Positions 1 through 13,109 are shown, numbered from the stretch's first letter. The stretch: 39,945 bases of DNA from UBA5232 sp035370405 (GCA_035370405.1 DAOOVT010000008.1:1-39945); one strand, 5' to 3'. Made by a program: numbers and translations. The notes: a model not told the origin generated them from the letters alone.

Positions 1-469
1 GATATGTAGCCTTCTTTCCTAAAGAATTTCTAAATGACTCTGATGTCAACCCTATTGTTTTGAGTTTTTGTATCTTCTTCGATTTACTCTCAAGCACAGC
101 CACCATCAAATGCTCAGTTCCGAAGTAAACATGAGACATTCTTTGAGCCAAAGCAAATCCTCTCTGAATTGCATCTGCAGCTTCTTTAGAAAATGAAAGT
201 TTTCTTGGAATTGAAGTATCTCCAACTACTTCTATATTTTTCTTTGAATACAAAATCTCCATAACATCAGAAGGAGAAATCCCCATACTATCTAAAGTCC
301 TTCTAGCAAGACAATTTTCATTGAGAATTAAACCAACTACAATACTAGAAAGGGAAATCTTCTTTTCCTGAAAATAATCAGAAACGAGTGAGGCCGTTCT
401 CAACGATACCAAAAGATTGGTACTCATTCTCCCGAACACAGATTCTTTTGTTGTACTTCGTTCTATCAT
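1..469 (-). CDS. ClpC-like AAA+ protease ATPase, N-terminal domain only (partial)
   Basis: The reading frame starts with ATG at 469 and runs off the left edge, giving about 156 residues. Two Clp N-terminal repeats are visible. The second is clear, with FSKEAADAIQRGFALAQ followed by YFGTEHLMVAVLE, the sequence that in ClpA/ClpC/ClpB binds adaptors and substrates. The AAA+ modules lie outside the window, so ClpC cannot be separated from ClpB or ClpA. A TATAAT box ends 6 nt before the ATG and there is no Shine-Dalgarno sequence, so the mRNA is probably leaderless. It reads in the same direction as rpsA, with a small hairpin between them. The domain call is firm; the exact family member is inferred. 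Confidence 0.8.
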   Translation of the reverse strand, partial: MIERSTTKESVFGRMSTNLLVSLRTASLVSDYFQEKKISLSSIVVGLILNENCLARRTLDSMGISPSDVMEILYSKKNIEVVGDTSIPRKLSFSKEAADAIQRGFALAQRMSHVYFGTEHLMVAVLESKSKKIQKLKTIGLTSESFRNSLGKKATY

Positions 470-475
470 ATCCCA

Positions 476-481
476 ATTATA
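476..481 (-). promoter_or_regulatory. -10 box of clp gene, leaderless layout
   Basis: TATAAT on the minus strand, 6 nt before the ATG at 469. A transcript starting 6-7 nt downstream would begin at or next to the start codon. No good -35 box is visible. Confidence 0.55.
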
Positions 482-522
482 CTATATTTATAATTTTGGT
501 GGTTAATACAGCACAAACATAC

Positions 523-541
523 ACCCTGCCAAAAACAGGGT
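523..541 (-). terminator. weak hairpin downstream of rpsA
   Basis: ACCCTG and CAGGGT form a 6-bp stem with a 7-nt loop, 25 nt past the rpsA stop. The following minus-strand bases are only modestly T-rich, so termination may be partial. Confidence 0.35.
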
Positions 542-565
542 ATATTACTGGATATTAAAGAAATA

Positions 566-1813
566 CTACTCTCCCTCTATTTCTTCACTAATAGCAGTAT
601 CAACTGCAGAAGCTAACTCTTCTTCACTTAATTTCTTCTCTTTTACTTTTGCTTTTTTAGAAGAACTCCCCTTCTGTTTTGCACCTTTTAGGCTTAATCC
701 TAGATGTCTCTCTGTTGAGGAAATAGAAAGTATTTTTACATTTACATCTTCACCCACTGAGACTATATCTGCAGGATCTTTAACTAATTTGTCAGAAAGT
801 TCTGAAATATGTATAAGACCATTCAACCCATCTCCTATTCGTACAAAAGCACCATATGGTACAACTTTCTGTATTTTTCCTTCAACAATATCTCCTATCT
901 GGTATTTTGCAATAGCTTCAGCCCACGGATCTTTAAGCAATCTCTTAATACTATACGCTACTCTTTTCCCTCCATCAGATACCCCTATGACCATAACTTT
1001 GACCTTGGTACCAACTGTATACAAGCTACCGATATCTTCAACCTTATCCCAAGAAAGTTCTGAAAGGTGTACAAGACCTTCTAATCCTTCCGCATTCACA
1101 AATATTCCAAAAGGAGTAATTCCACTGACTGTCCCCTCTAAAATATCCCCTTCCTTTACTTTGTTTAGTGTCTTTTCTCTTTGTTCTAAATCTCTAGATT
1201 GTGTAACCATCTTCTCGGAGAGAATAATTCTGTTTTTCCCTCTGTCTAATTCAATAATCCTTGTCTGTATTTTCTCCCCAACAAGAGAATTAAGCCTCTT
1301 TTGCACTTTTGAAGAGATATCTTTACCAACTTGCCTAATGCCATTCAAATATACTCTCGATGCATCTAATTGAGAAGTCGGAATAAAACCTCTAACATCA
1401 TTGCCTATTTCAACTATCAATCCTCCATTGTTTGCCTCTACAACAGTTGTTTCAACTATTTCATTATCCTTCTTAGCTTTTTCTAATGTAATCCAAGCGC
1501 TGGCCTGCTGAGTTCTCCTGATTGAAAGAACAAGCCTTCCATCATCATCTTCTGGTTTAACAACATAGACCAAAATTTTATCTCCAGGCTTCAAATCTCT
1601 CCAATCTAGGGTATAACTTTTCAATTCTCTTCCAGCTACAATTCCTTCTGATTTATATCCAACATCAACAACAACCAAACCATCTTGGACATCGACTACT
1701 TCCCCTTCAACGATGTCACCTTTTGAAAGCTTTTTAATTTGGTGTTCTTTATCGGCTAAATATGAATCAATTTGTGCATATAGTGGATTTTCTGTTTTTT
1801 TGTTTTTCTCCAT
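566..1813 (-). CDS. rpsA: 30S ribosomal protein S1, four S1 domains
   Basis: A 415-residue protein with four OB-fold S1 repeats, beginning near residues 29 (KGDIVEGEVVDVQ), 116 (NEIVETTVVEA), 222 (KEGDILEGTVSGITPFGIFV) and 306 (QIGDIVEGKIQKVVPYGAFV). The last two are the best conserved, each with a HLSELS or HISELS segment. Proteobacterial S1 has six domains; four is usual for Gram-positive-type S1. S1 binds mRNA on the 30S subunit. The C-terminus is Lys/Glu-rich. An AGGA element sits 9 nt before the ATG, so this is one of the few genes here with a Shine-Dalgarno-like sequence and a real 5' leader (about 70 nt from a strong promoter). S1 is often self-regulated through its leader, but that is not shown here. 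Confidence 0.93.
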   Translation of the reverse strand: MEKNKKTENPLYAQIDSYLADKEHQIKKLSKGDIVEGEVVDVQDGLVVVDVGYKSEGIVAGRELKSYTLDWRDLKPGDKILVYVVKPEDDDGRLVLSIRRTQQASAWITLEKAKKDNEIVETTVVEANNGGLIVEIGNDVRGFIPTSQLDASRVYLNGIRQVGKDISSKVQKRLNSLVGEKIQTRIIELDRGKNRIILSEKMVTQSRDLEQREKTLNKVKEGDILEGTVSGITPFGIFVNAEGLEGLVHLSELSWDKVEDIGSLYTVGTKVKVMVIGVSDGGKRVAYSIKRLLKDPWAEAIAKYQIGDIVEGKIQKVVPYGAFVRIGDGLNGLIHISELSDKLVKDPADIVSVGEDVNVKILSISSTERHLGLSLKGAKQKGSSSKKAKVKEKKLSEEELASAVDTAISEEIEGE

Positions 1814-1872
1814 TGGATTTTTCCTATGGTGATGCCCCTTCTGCTGACCTGTTAGGACATACTGCTAAAATT

Positions 1873-1936
1873 ACATATCAGCTCGGGCAGTATATCACGA
1901 TCAGTGCTTATTTGCAAAAGTTATGGACATATCAGC
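1873..1936 (-). promoter_or_regulatory. rpsA promoter with flanking direct repeats
   Basis: On the minus strand, -35 TTGCAA (1912-1917) and -10 TATACT (1889-1894) are 17 bp apart. TGA before the -10 makes an extended -10. A 10-bp direct repeat, GCTGATATGT on the minus strand, occurs just upstream of the -35 (1927-1936) and just downstream of the -10 (1873-1882), as expected of an operator pair. The regulator is unknown. Confidence 0.6.
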
Positions 1937-1963
1937 CCATAATGGATACCCCCCTCTGTATAG

Positions 1964-2599
1964 CTACTTATCATTTTTAAGAAGTCTATCTTTCAAAACA
2001 ACTTTCTCCATATCAGGATTTTTGGCCTTTAAAATGTATCTACCATATAGCACGAAGTAAGAATTGACCTTATACCAATCTCTCTTGGGATACAATTTCT
2101 CTAAATCATGTGCTATTTTAGTGGGATCAGACTGTTTAGTTAAATCATAGAGTCTAGCAACTCTCTTCACATGTGTATCAACTGCAATACCTTGATTTGC
2201 ATGATACCTATCGTTTAAGAACACATTAGCTGTCTTGTATCCAACTCCAGGGAGAGTCATTAGCTTACATAATTCTCTTGGGACTTTTCCTTCGAATTCT
2301 TGTTGTAAAATCTTTGCTAAATCTATAATTCTCCTTGATTTTGTTTTGTAATAGTTTATACCCCCTAGGGTATTTTCTACATCTTTAAGATTAGCTCTTG
2401 ATAGCTCAGAAGGTGATGGATATTTTTTGAACAAATTTTTAGTAACCTTGTTCACCTGCTTGTCAGTCGTTTGTGCAGACAAAACTATACACACAAGAAA
2501 TTGAAAATCCGTCTCCCAATTCCTCAACTCAGTAGAAGCATTAGGAAATAGCTTCTCAATTTCTTCCAAAAGTTTTCTTGCAAGCTCCTTCTTTGTCAT
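1964..2599 (-). CDS. nth: endonuclease III, lacking the iron-sulfur cluster cysteines
   Basis: A 211-residue DNA glycosylase/AP lyase of base-excision repair that removes oxidised pyrimidines. The helix-hairpin-helix motif LPGVGYKTANVFL carries the catalytic lysine (GYKTA), and the catalytic aspartate is in VDTHVKR. Family members normally end in a C-x6-C-x2-C-x5-C loop for a 4Fe-4S cluster. Here the equivalent tail (YILKAKNPDMEKVVLKDR) has no cysteines, so the cluster is absent. The start codon overlaps the stop of the upstream kinase gene by 4 nt (ATGA), indicating translational coupling in a two-gene operon. Confidence 0.9.
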   Translation of the reverse strand: MTKKELARKLLEEIEKLFPNASTELRNWETDFQFLVCIVLSAQTTDKQVNKVTKNLFKKYPSPSELSRANLKDVENTLGGINYYKTKSRRIIDLAKILQQEFEGKVPRELCKLMTLPGVGYKTANVFLNDRYHANQGIAVDTHVKRVARLYDLTKQSDPTKIAHDLEKLYPKRDWYKVNSYFVLYGRYILKAKNPDMEKVVLKDRLLKNDK

Positions 2600-3621
2600 A
2601 ATTGTAAGCCAACTCTTAGTTTAAAAATAAAATCTTTTCCAAGAAAATACTCTATCAAATCCAGTACTCCCTCTACTTTGACTAACTTCTTAAATTCTTT
2701 TCGAACATTTTCATTCTGAAATTTAATAGCCTTGGTAGAATACGCACTACTCAAACCAAGTTTAAGAGCATAAGTATACATACTATCCTTGTCATTTCCT
2801 TCTGAAGCTACCAAATACTTCTGTTGGTCATCTGCACTCCATTCAGCCCCACAATACAAATTAGATACTATATCATTAAAATTGATGCTATAAGAAGAAA
2901 CACCTTCATCATCTATTGGCAAATCTCCATATGTATCTGAAATTATTCTTTTCAAATCATTTAAAATATCTACTCTACTCCTCCAACTTTTTCCAATTTT
3001 TGTAGGAACTCTATACCATCCAGTCCCAATCATTTTTTCAAAAATCCCATATACCTCCCTACTAATCTCCTGTACCTTACTCTTTTCATACATATCTTCG
3101 TTTTCGATGCTCTCTCTTCCTCTCCAAGACTCCTCTTCTTGATTATCTGCATACAGTTGAACAACACATCTTTTTAACCCAAGTGACGATACCATGAGAG
3201 AATCAAAATTCATTGCACAATTAACATATTCCTCTATTTCCTCTTTCTTAGCATTCTCCATATTTGCTAAGGCATAGGCTATAGTTAAAGCATTGCTAAA
3301 AGGACTTCTATCGAGAAGAACAAAAGAATTGTGATATCTTTTATCCCCAAGGTATGTATTAAGAAATTCTAGTCTGTTTAGAGCAAAAAGAATCATACGA
3401 ATGTTTAATTCATTCAAATCATTTGAGGAATGCAAAGGAAAACCTTCAACCAAAAGTCTGCGCAGACATGACCCTATTGGAGTGGAATATATCGGAAAAG
3501 AAACAGATATCAATTTAACATTTTGAGCAAGAAGATCTTTTCGAAGATTTAGAAATGCATCTCCCTTCCCAATTTGATCTCCACCTTCCAAACATATAGA
3601 CCCATAGCACAAAGGTGTCAT
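2596..3621 (-). CDS. thymidylate-kinase-like protein with a C-terminal extension
   Basis: A 341-residue protein. Residues 1-215 resemble dTMP kinase: a P-loop region CLEGGDQIGKGDA near residue 10 and the substrate/lid motif DRSPFSNALTIAYA near residue 103. dTMP kinases are usually about 200-215 residues, so about 120 extra residues follow, with no recognised domain. The P-loop is odd: the Ser/Thr expected after GK is Gly, followed by Asp instead of the usual second Ser/Thr. It may therefore be a divergent or altered-activity nucleotide kinase. It is co-transcribed with nth. The ATG at 3621 lies about 27 nt after the start predicted from an upstream extended -10 box. The fold is likely; the activity is uncertain. 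Confidence 0.7.
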   Translation of the reverse strand: MTPLCYGSICLEGGDQIGKGDAFLNLRKDLLAQNVKLISVSFPIYSTPIGSCLRRLLVEGFPLHSSNDLNELNIRMILFALNRLEFLNTYLGDKRYHNSFVLLDRSPFSNALTIAYALANMENAKKEEIEEYVNCAMNFDSLMVSSLGLKRCVVQLYADNQEEESWRGRESIENEDMYEKSKVQEISREVYGIFEKMIGTGWYRVPTKIGKSWRSRVDILNDLKRIISDTYGDLPIDDEGVSSYSINFNDIVSNLYCGAEWSADDQQKYLVASEGNDKDSMYTYALKLGLSSAYSTKAIKFQNENVRKEFKKLVKVEGVLDLIEYFLGKDFIFKLRVGLQL

Positions 3622-3654
3622 TTTTGAAAGAATTAAACAAATTTATGCATCTTC

Positions 3655-3663
3655 ATTATATCA
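3655..3663 (-). promoter_or_regulatory. extended -10 promoter of the kinase-nth operon
   Basis: TGATATAAT on the minus strand is a perfect extended -10 (TGn-TATAAT) located 34 nt before the ATG at 3621. No convincing -35 is seen. Confidence 0.5.
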
Positions 3664-3963
3664 TTTATGCATAGGAGCATAGTATTGAGTATATATGTTA
3701 CCCTTACTTTTTATTTTCAGAATGGCAAAATCTAAAAGCGATATATTTTAGCTAATAGTTGAGTCACTGTTTTTGTTTCCTTTTGCTCAATTTTTTGTCT
3801 GAAAATTAGATGATGTTACATTTCTGGGAAAAATTTCGTGTATAGCAATATAGAAAAAGAGAAATATATAACAGGAAGAAATCGATAATCTCTCGTATTT
3901 TCAAGATTTCAAATCACTATAGTTTAGTCTATCGGATAGACCAAAGGACATGTTCGAAAAGAA
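3664..3963. other. intergenic stretch without a supported gene
   Basis: No convincing coding region or RNA gene is visible between the kinase promoter and the rRNA terminator. The only structure noted is a 15-nt odd palindrome, GTCTATC-G-GATAGAC, at 3927-3941, just beyond the terminator of the rRNA operon. Confidence 0.5.
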
Positions 3964-3992
3964 AAAGACCCACCTATTTAAGATGGGTCTTT
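3964..3992 (-). terminator. Rho-independent terminator of the rRNA operon
   Basis: AAAGACCCA pairs with TGGGTCTTT (9 bp, 11-nt loop). In the minus-strand direction it is followed by TTCTTTTC. It lies about 12 nt beyond the 5S 3' end, the expected place for operon termination. Confidence 0.8.
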
Positions 3993-4004
3993 CATTTTCA
4001 AAAG

Positions 4005-4121
4005 TCCTGGCAATAACCTATCTTCCCAAAACCAAAGGTTTAAGTATTTTCGGCGCTTAAGCGTTTTACTTCTGAGTTCGGGATGGAATCAGGTAGTTCC
4101 GCTCCGCTACGATCGCCAGGC
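4005..4121 (-). rRNA. rrf: 5S ribosomal RNA
   Basis: About 117 nt, last gene of the 16S-23S-5S operon. The terminal helix CCTGGC/GCCAGG is visible, and the internal segment CCATCCCGAACTCAGAAG is the universally conserved 5S loop. Ends are estimated from the terminal helix and may be off by one or two bases. Confidence 0.93.
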
Positions 4122-4218
4122 AAAAAACAGTTTTATACAACTATCTTTTGCCTGACCCCCTTCCGTCGGAAGAGGCTCAGGACTTTAATTCTAAAGAGCA
4201 ATTCGTGTACTTTTAGTA

Positions 4219-4240
4219 CACTCAAAACCGAATAGAAAGT
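4219..4240 (-). repeat. 23S processing stem, 3' arm (partner 7389-7410)
   Basis: This 22-nt segment is an inverted copy of 7389-7410. In the transcript CAAAACUGAAUAGAAAGU pairs with ACUUUCUAUUCGGUUUUG, and the helix extends to all 22 positions, counting G-U wobbles. The arms bracket 23S closely, as RNase III-type pre-23S processing stems do. Confidence 0.8.
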
Positions 4241-4249
4241 GAAAATCAA

Positions 4250-7382
<3,133 letters not shown>

Positions 7383-7388
7383 GAAATT

Positions 7389-7410
7389 ACTTTCTATTCA
7401 GTTTTGAATG
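7389..7410 (-). repeat. 23S processing stem, 5' arm (partner 4219-4240)
   Basis: Upstream arm of the pre-23S helix. It lies in the spacer between tRNA-Ala and the mature 23S 5' end and is fully complementary, with wobbles, to 4219-4240. Confidence 0.8.
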
Positions 7411-7530
7411 TGCAAGAGAATTTTTGTGAATTCTATCGCATATAAATAATTGGCCTACCTCAACGATAAAAATATGCACAAAAACTCGTACAACGGAAAT
7501 TAAAGATTTCTCTTCTTTTTCCGATATTTG

Positions 7531-7604
7531 TGGACCTGAGGAGAGTCGAACTCCTGACCTCTTCATTGCAAATGAAGCGTTCTGGCCAGCTGAACTACAG
7601 GCCC
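7531..7604 (-). tRNA. tRNA-Ala (UGC)
   Basis: A full cloverleaf with acceptor GGGCCTG/CAGGTCC including the G3-U70 pair that identifies alanine tRNAs. The anticodon TGC lies in loop TTTGCAA (stem CTTCA/TGAAG). Discriminator A is followed by CAA, so CCA is not encoded. It sits in the 16S-23S spacer after tRNA-Ile, the classic bacterial arrangement. Confidence 0.95.
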
Positions 7605-7615
7605 TCTTTCGAATC

Positions 7616-7692
7616 TGGTGGGCGCACCAAGAATCGAACTTGGGACCTCAGTCTTATCAGGACTGTGCTCTAACCAGCTGAGCTATACGCCC
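7616..7692 (-). tRNA. tRNA-Ile (GAU)
   Basis: Acceptor GGGCGTA/TGCGCCC, anticodon GAT in loop CTGATAA with stem CAGTC/GACTG, and an encoded CCA tail. Located in the 16S-23S spacer. It reads AUU and AUC; AUA is covered by the separate tRNA-Ile (UAU) at 20584-20660. Confidence 0.95.
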
Positions 7693-7736
7693 CTCGTATC
7701 TCACAATAATATAAAGAACTTAGCTATTAAAAGCTA

Positions 7737-7754
7737 AAAAGTGACAGGAAAGTC
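7737..7754 (-). repeat. 16S processing stem, 3' arm (partner 9449-9465)
   Basis: AAAAGTGACAGGAA here is the exact reverse complement of TTCCTGTCACTTTT at 9452-9465 (14 bp). After a one-base bulge a further GTC/GAC continues the helix. The arms bracket 16S and would form the pre-16S processing helix. Confidence 0.8.
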
Positions 7755-7768
7755 CGGTTAACTCCTTA

Positions 7769-9321
<1,553 letters not shown>

Positions 9322-9601
9322 AAATACTTAACTAACAACTGTCAAAGACAGTAGACCAACCAGTATATGATGTTGGATTTTGGATGTTTGACTAAATGAA
9401 TTGTATGAACCAATCACACAATAATATTTAGAAAGTCATAAAATTTTAGACTTCCTGTCACTTTTAAACTTTTAATGAGCTGAGTATGGGTAATACCTCT
9501 GACTCACTAAACATTACAAAACACAAAGAAATGTTTCTTTAGAAAAAGAATTTCTAAGAGGAAACCTGCTTCTTTTTAATCATCCCAAACTCGTGCTGAG
9601 T
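9322..9601 (-). other. rRNA operon leader
   Basis: Transcribed spacer between the rRNA promoter and 16S, with no gene. It contains the 5' arm of the 16S processing helix (9449-9465) and two AT-rich hairpins near 9525-9560 (for example TTAGAAA/TTTCTAA). No clear boxA-type antitermination element was recognised. Confidence 0.6.
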
Positions 9602-9630
9602 ATCATATCACACACATATGATCTGTGCAA
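9602..9630 (-). promoter_or_regulatory. rRNA operon promoter
   Basis: On the minus strand, -35 TTGCAC (9625-9630), a 17-bp spacer and -10 TATGAT (9602-9607), with TGA directly before the -10. Strong sigma70-type spacing, about 280 nt before 16S and the only good match in this gap. Confidence 0.75.
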
Positions 9631-9731
9631 GTCCCTATGCGGAATCAAACTCATTTCGTACATAATATAATTAAAATGCCCTTATACAGGACTTTTATGT
9701 CTAGCGAACAAATTTTTGCACCTCAACTCTT

Positions 9732-11210
9732 TTACAAAGAATAATCCAATCTATCCGAATAAAATACTGGTTCACATGTCAAATTGATTTTTAATCCTTT
9801 CAATATCCTAGCATCACCATTATGAACTATATATGTACCATGAGCCTCACAGTTTTTAAGCTTGGTTATTCCCTTTAAAGCTTTTCCAACAGAAGGATTT
9901 GTCACTGAAGAAATACTCAAGGCAACTAAAACCTCCTGCAGCGTAAGAGGCATCTTTTCTCCTGTAACTTTTGGCATTAGCTTTAATATTGGCTTCAACA
10001 CAGATGGGGATAACAAATCTATATTATCAGGTATCTCTTCAATTTCCTTAATAGCATTAAGTATTAAGCTACTCGCTGGGCTCAAAAGATTAGTTTCCTT
10101 TCCAGTAATAATTTTTCCATTTGGTAATTTAAGAGATATCACATGCTTCTTTTCTTTCTGAGATTTCTTTAGTGCTGGTTTAACAACATCAAGATAATTT
10201 TCATCTATTCCGAGCTCATTCATCAATTTTTTCACCCTTTCAGGCGTATCTGCATCTGTCACTCCTGTTTTGTAATTACACATTTCATTGAAGTACCTTC
10301 TTACTATTTCCTTCTTTGACGCATCTTTAACAACTTCATCGTTTACAATACATTCCCCTATCATATTTACACCCATATCTGTTGGAGAATAGTAGATATT
10401 TTTTTTGAAAATGCGATACAAAATTGTTTTTAATACTGGAAAAACTTCTAAATCACGATTGTAATTCACTGCTTGTATCCCATATTTCTCTAGATGGAAA
10501 TAGTCAATCATATTTACATCTTTAAGATCAGCTGTTGCAGCCTCATACGCCATATTGAGGGGATGCTTTAATGGCAGATTCCAAACAGGCATCGTCTCAA
10601 ATTTTGCATATCCTGCATTAACCCCTCGCTCATGTTCATGATACAGTTGGGATAGACATGTTGCTAATTTTCCAGATCCTGGACCAGGAGCATTTACTAG
10701 TATTATTTTTTTGCTTGTTTCAATATATGGATTTGCTCCATATCCCTCTTTACTGACAATCGTGTCAATATCCGTTGGATACCCTTTTGTGAACTTATGT
10801 ATATATGTTTTTAATCCATACCTTTTAAGTTTTTCTATGAATCTATCTGCTGTCGGCTGATTATTATACAGAGTAACTACAACCGAATTTATACTAAAAC
10901 CCATCTGTCTTAGGTGGTCTATTAGACGGAGAACTTCCATATCATATGTAATCCCATATTCTGCACGAACTTTCTTCTTCTCTATGTCTCCTGCGTTTAT
11001 ACAGAAAATTATCTCTAAATCATCCTTTAACTTTTCAAGCATTTTTACTTTTACATCTGGACGAAATCCTGGAAGGACTCTAGATGCATGAGTATCATCA
11101 AAAAGCTTTCCACCTACCTCTAGGTATAGTTTGTCAAATAATTCAGTCCTTTTTTGGATATTTTCACTTTGAATCTTTACATATTTATCATTATCAAAAC
11201 CGAGTTCCAT
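9732..11210 (-). CDS. DUF1846 family protein
   Basis: About 492 residues closely matching the DUF1846 family along its length: VLPGFRPDVKVKML, ITYDMEVLRLIDHLR, TKGYPTDIDTIVS, NAPGPGSGKLATCLSQLYHE, FETMPVWNLPLKHPLN and SPTDMGVNMIGE. The glycine-rich APGPGSGK segment resembles a nucleotide-binding loop, but the family's biochemical role is not established. An upstream in-frame ATG at 11231 would add seven residues. I prefer 11210 because family members begin near this point (MELGFD versus the usual MKIGFD) and because a TATAAC box ends 6 nt before it, as in many genes here. It is the first gene upstream of the rRNA operon and not obviously linked to it. Confidence 0.88.
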   Translation of the reverse strand: MELGFDNDKYVKIQSENIQKRTELFDKLYLEVGGKLFDDTHASRVLPGFRPDVKVKMLEKLKDDLEIIFCINAGDIEKKKVRAEYGITYDMEVLRLIDHLRQMGFSINSVVVTLYNNQPTADRFIEKLKRYGLKTYIHKFTKGYPTDIDTIVSKEGYGANPYIETSKKIILVNAPGPGSGKLATCLSQLYHEHERGVNAGYAKFETMPVWNLPLKHPLNMAYEAATADLKDVNMIDYFHLEKYGIQAVNYNRDLEVFPVLKTILYRIFKKNIYYSPTDMGVNMIGECIVNDEVVKDASKKEIVRRYFNEMCNYKTGVTDADTPERVKKLMNELGIDENYLDVVKPALKKSQKEKKHVISLKLPNGKIITGKETNLLSPASSLILNAIKEIEEIPDNIDLLSPSVLKPILKLMPKVTGEKMPLTLQEVLVALSISSVTNPSVGKALKGITKLKNCEAHGTYIVHNGDARILKGLKINLTCEPVFYSDRLDYSL

Positions 11211-11270
11211 CTCGGGGTTATATTGTAGCATTCATATGAATATTCTTTCAATTGAGTTATTTCAATATTG

Positions 11271-13109
11271 CTAATGCCTCATATTAAACATCTCAGTAAG
11301 TTCCTTTACTGTAGTTGCTTCATTTACACTTTTATCCCTATTCCACTCTACTAATCTTGGAAATCTTAAAGAGAGCCCACCACCTATATCTTCTTTTGAT
11401 ATACCTTTTGTTATTTCATCTGCTTCTACAGTAAATACAACTTCTGGATATACCCATACATCAGGAACAAGAATTGAAGGACACAATACATTTGGAAGTT
11501 GATGATCTACGGTTTTTTCATCAAGTTGCTTCTTTATCTCTTCAAGAAGTTCATCACTAAAACCAGTTCCAACTTTACATACAGCCTCAAAACAATCATT
11601 TTCCTCGTTATACAAAGCACCTAAAACTGCACCTATACCAAATTTAGATCTTCTTCCTGAACCGTGAAAATACCCTACACATACTAAATCTACTGTATCC
11701 ACCAATGTATTTACCATTGATTTTTTTAATTTTATCCAATCATAATTTCTTACTCCTGGAAGATATGCTCCTTCTCTCTTCTTTACAATCACACCCTCGT
11801 TTCCTTCATCGATATTTTTGTTGAATATCTTCTTTAAAGCACTCATATCAGCAATATAGTCTGTCGTACATCTAGAGATATTTCCTTCTACTCCCATCTC
11901 TTCTAGCTTTTTAATCCTCTCCTCCGTATTACTTTGAGATATATCTCTACCATTAAGATACAAAACATCAAAGCACATGGCCCTAACAGGAACATCTTGT
12001 TGCATTGTATCTACATTGTATTTTCTTCTCCTCTGCATGGTTTCTTGAAAAGGAAGAAATTTACCATTTTTGTAACCTAAAGCTTCGGAATCTAGTATGA
12101 AAGATTTTTCTTTCATCTGCCTCGCACTTTCTACTATCTCTGGAAACATTTCTGTAATATCTTCAAGGTTTCTAGTAAAAAGCTTAACAGTAGTACTATC
12201 GCTTTCATTGGCAAACAGACCTTTTTCTTCTTGTGGAATGTATTGTTCCCACAGCACATTTTTATCTATGCGAGGATCATTTTTTGTCTCGTATTTGTGT
12301 ATCTGACACCTTAATCCATCAAATTTAGGCTGGACAAGAAATGGAACTTCAAACCTTTCAAAAACTTCTGCAAATGAACCAACCCTTTCTACTAATCTTG
12401 CTAAAACTGGAACTCCTGGTTGTAATGAAACACTATTTAGATTAGTTTTTGCTTGTTTAGGTGTTGTCCCAACTATCTGTGAACATATATATCCTATGTC
12501 TGTACATACTCCATATGCTCTGTCTAATTCTTCACGAAGGCTTTTGTCGTGGCATACAACAAAAGAGAAAACATCTAACAATGTTTTTGCACTAACACCA
12601 AATCTAAGTTCCCCACAAATTATTCTTACAAAATATTTTGCCTCTAGAGGACTAAATGATTTAAGGCTTTGGAGAATTAAGGTGTTTTTTCTTTCAACAG
12701 AGCCTGTCCCAGTGATATTCATAATTTCCCAAAGAAGTTCATATACTTGTAAAAGAGTTTTTTCTTCTGAAGAGAATTTCCCACTTAATGCGAAGAATTC
12801 TACAGTTTCTCCTATGTCTCCTAGCTCATTTCGTTTTTTCCTAATATCTAAGTTAAGCCCATTTGCTTTGATATATTGAGACATTAAATTAACAAGACTC
12901 TTTTCAGAATAGTTAAATTCAACAGGAACAAATGGAGGTGCTATTCGCCCTAGTATTAAGTATGAAAGTATTTCTGCATCTGTTTCTTTTAATTGAGCAT
13001 AGAAATCGGCAAGTATATATGTCATGTCATTTCTAGCAGAAGTTTCTTCTATTTCTTTAAACATTTCACAAACTTTTTTGAATGTGGTTTCTTTGTATTT
13101 ACTTTGCAT
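11271..13109 (-). CDS. ATP-dependent DNA ligase, archaeal/eukaryotic type
   Basis: About 612 residues. An N-terminal helical DNA-binding domain (ELRFGVSAKTLLDVF) precedes the adenylation domain, whose active-site lysine lies in motif I, QPKFDGLRCQIHK. EALGYKNGKFLPFQ matches motif III, NEGVIVKK motif IV and YDWIKLKK motif V. A C-terminal OB fold ends with SLRFPRLVEWNRDK. This is the LigI/archaeal class, not NAD-dependent LigA or the short viral type. The start is set at 13109; a longer reading from 13172 would overlap the upstream gene by 74 nt and adds no family-like sequence, while 13109 overlaps by 11 nt. Since it adjoins polA, a replicative or repair role is plausible. No LigA is seen in this window, which does not exclude one elsewhere. 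Confidence 0.9.
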   Translation of the reverse strand: MQSKYKETTFKKVCEMFKEIEETSARNDMTYILADFYAQLKETDAEILSYLILGRIAPPFVPVEFNYSEKSLVNLMSQYIKANGLNLDIRKKRNELGDIGETVEFFALSGKFSSEEKTLLQVYELLWEIMNITGTGSVERKNTLILQSLKSFSPLEAKYFVRIICGELRFGVSAKTLLDVFSFVVCHDKSLREELDRAYGVCTDIGYICSQIVGTTPKQAKTNLNSVSLQPGVPVLARLVERVGSFAEVFERFEVPFLVQPKFDGLRCQIHKYETKNDPRIDKNVLWEQYIPQEEKGLFANESDSTTVKLFTRNLEDITEMFPEIVESARQMKEKSFILDSEALGYKNGKFLPFQETMQRRRKYNVDTMQQDVPVRAMCFDVLYLNGRDISQSNTEERIKKLEEMGVEGNISRCTTDYIADMSALKKIFNKNIDEGNEGVIVKKREGAYLPGVRNYDWIKLKKSMVNTLVDTVDLVCVGYFHGSGRRSKFGIGAVLGALYNEENDCFEAVCKVGTGFSDELLEEIKKQLDEKTVDHQLPNVLCPSILVPDVWVYPEVVFTVEADEITKGISKEDIGGGLSLRFPRLVEWNRDKSVNEATTVKELTEMFNMRH

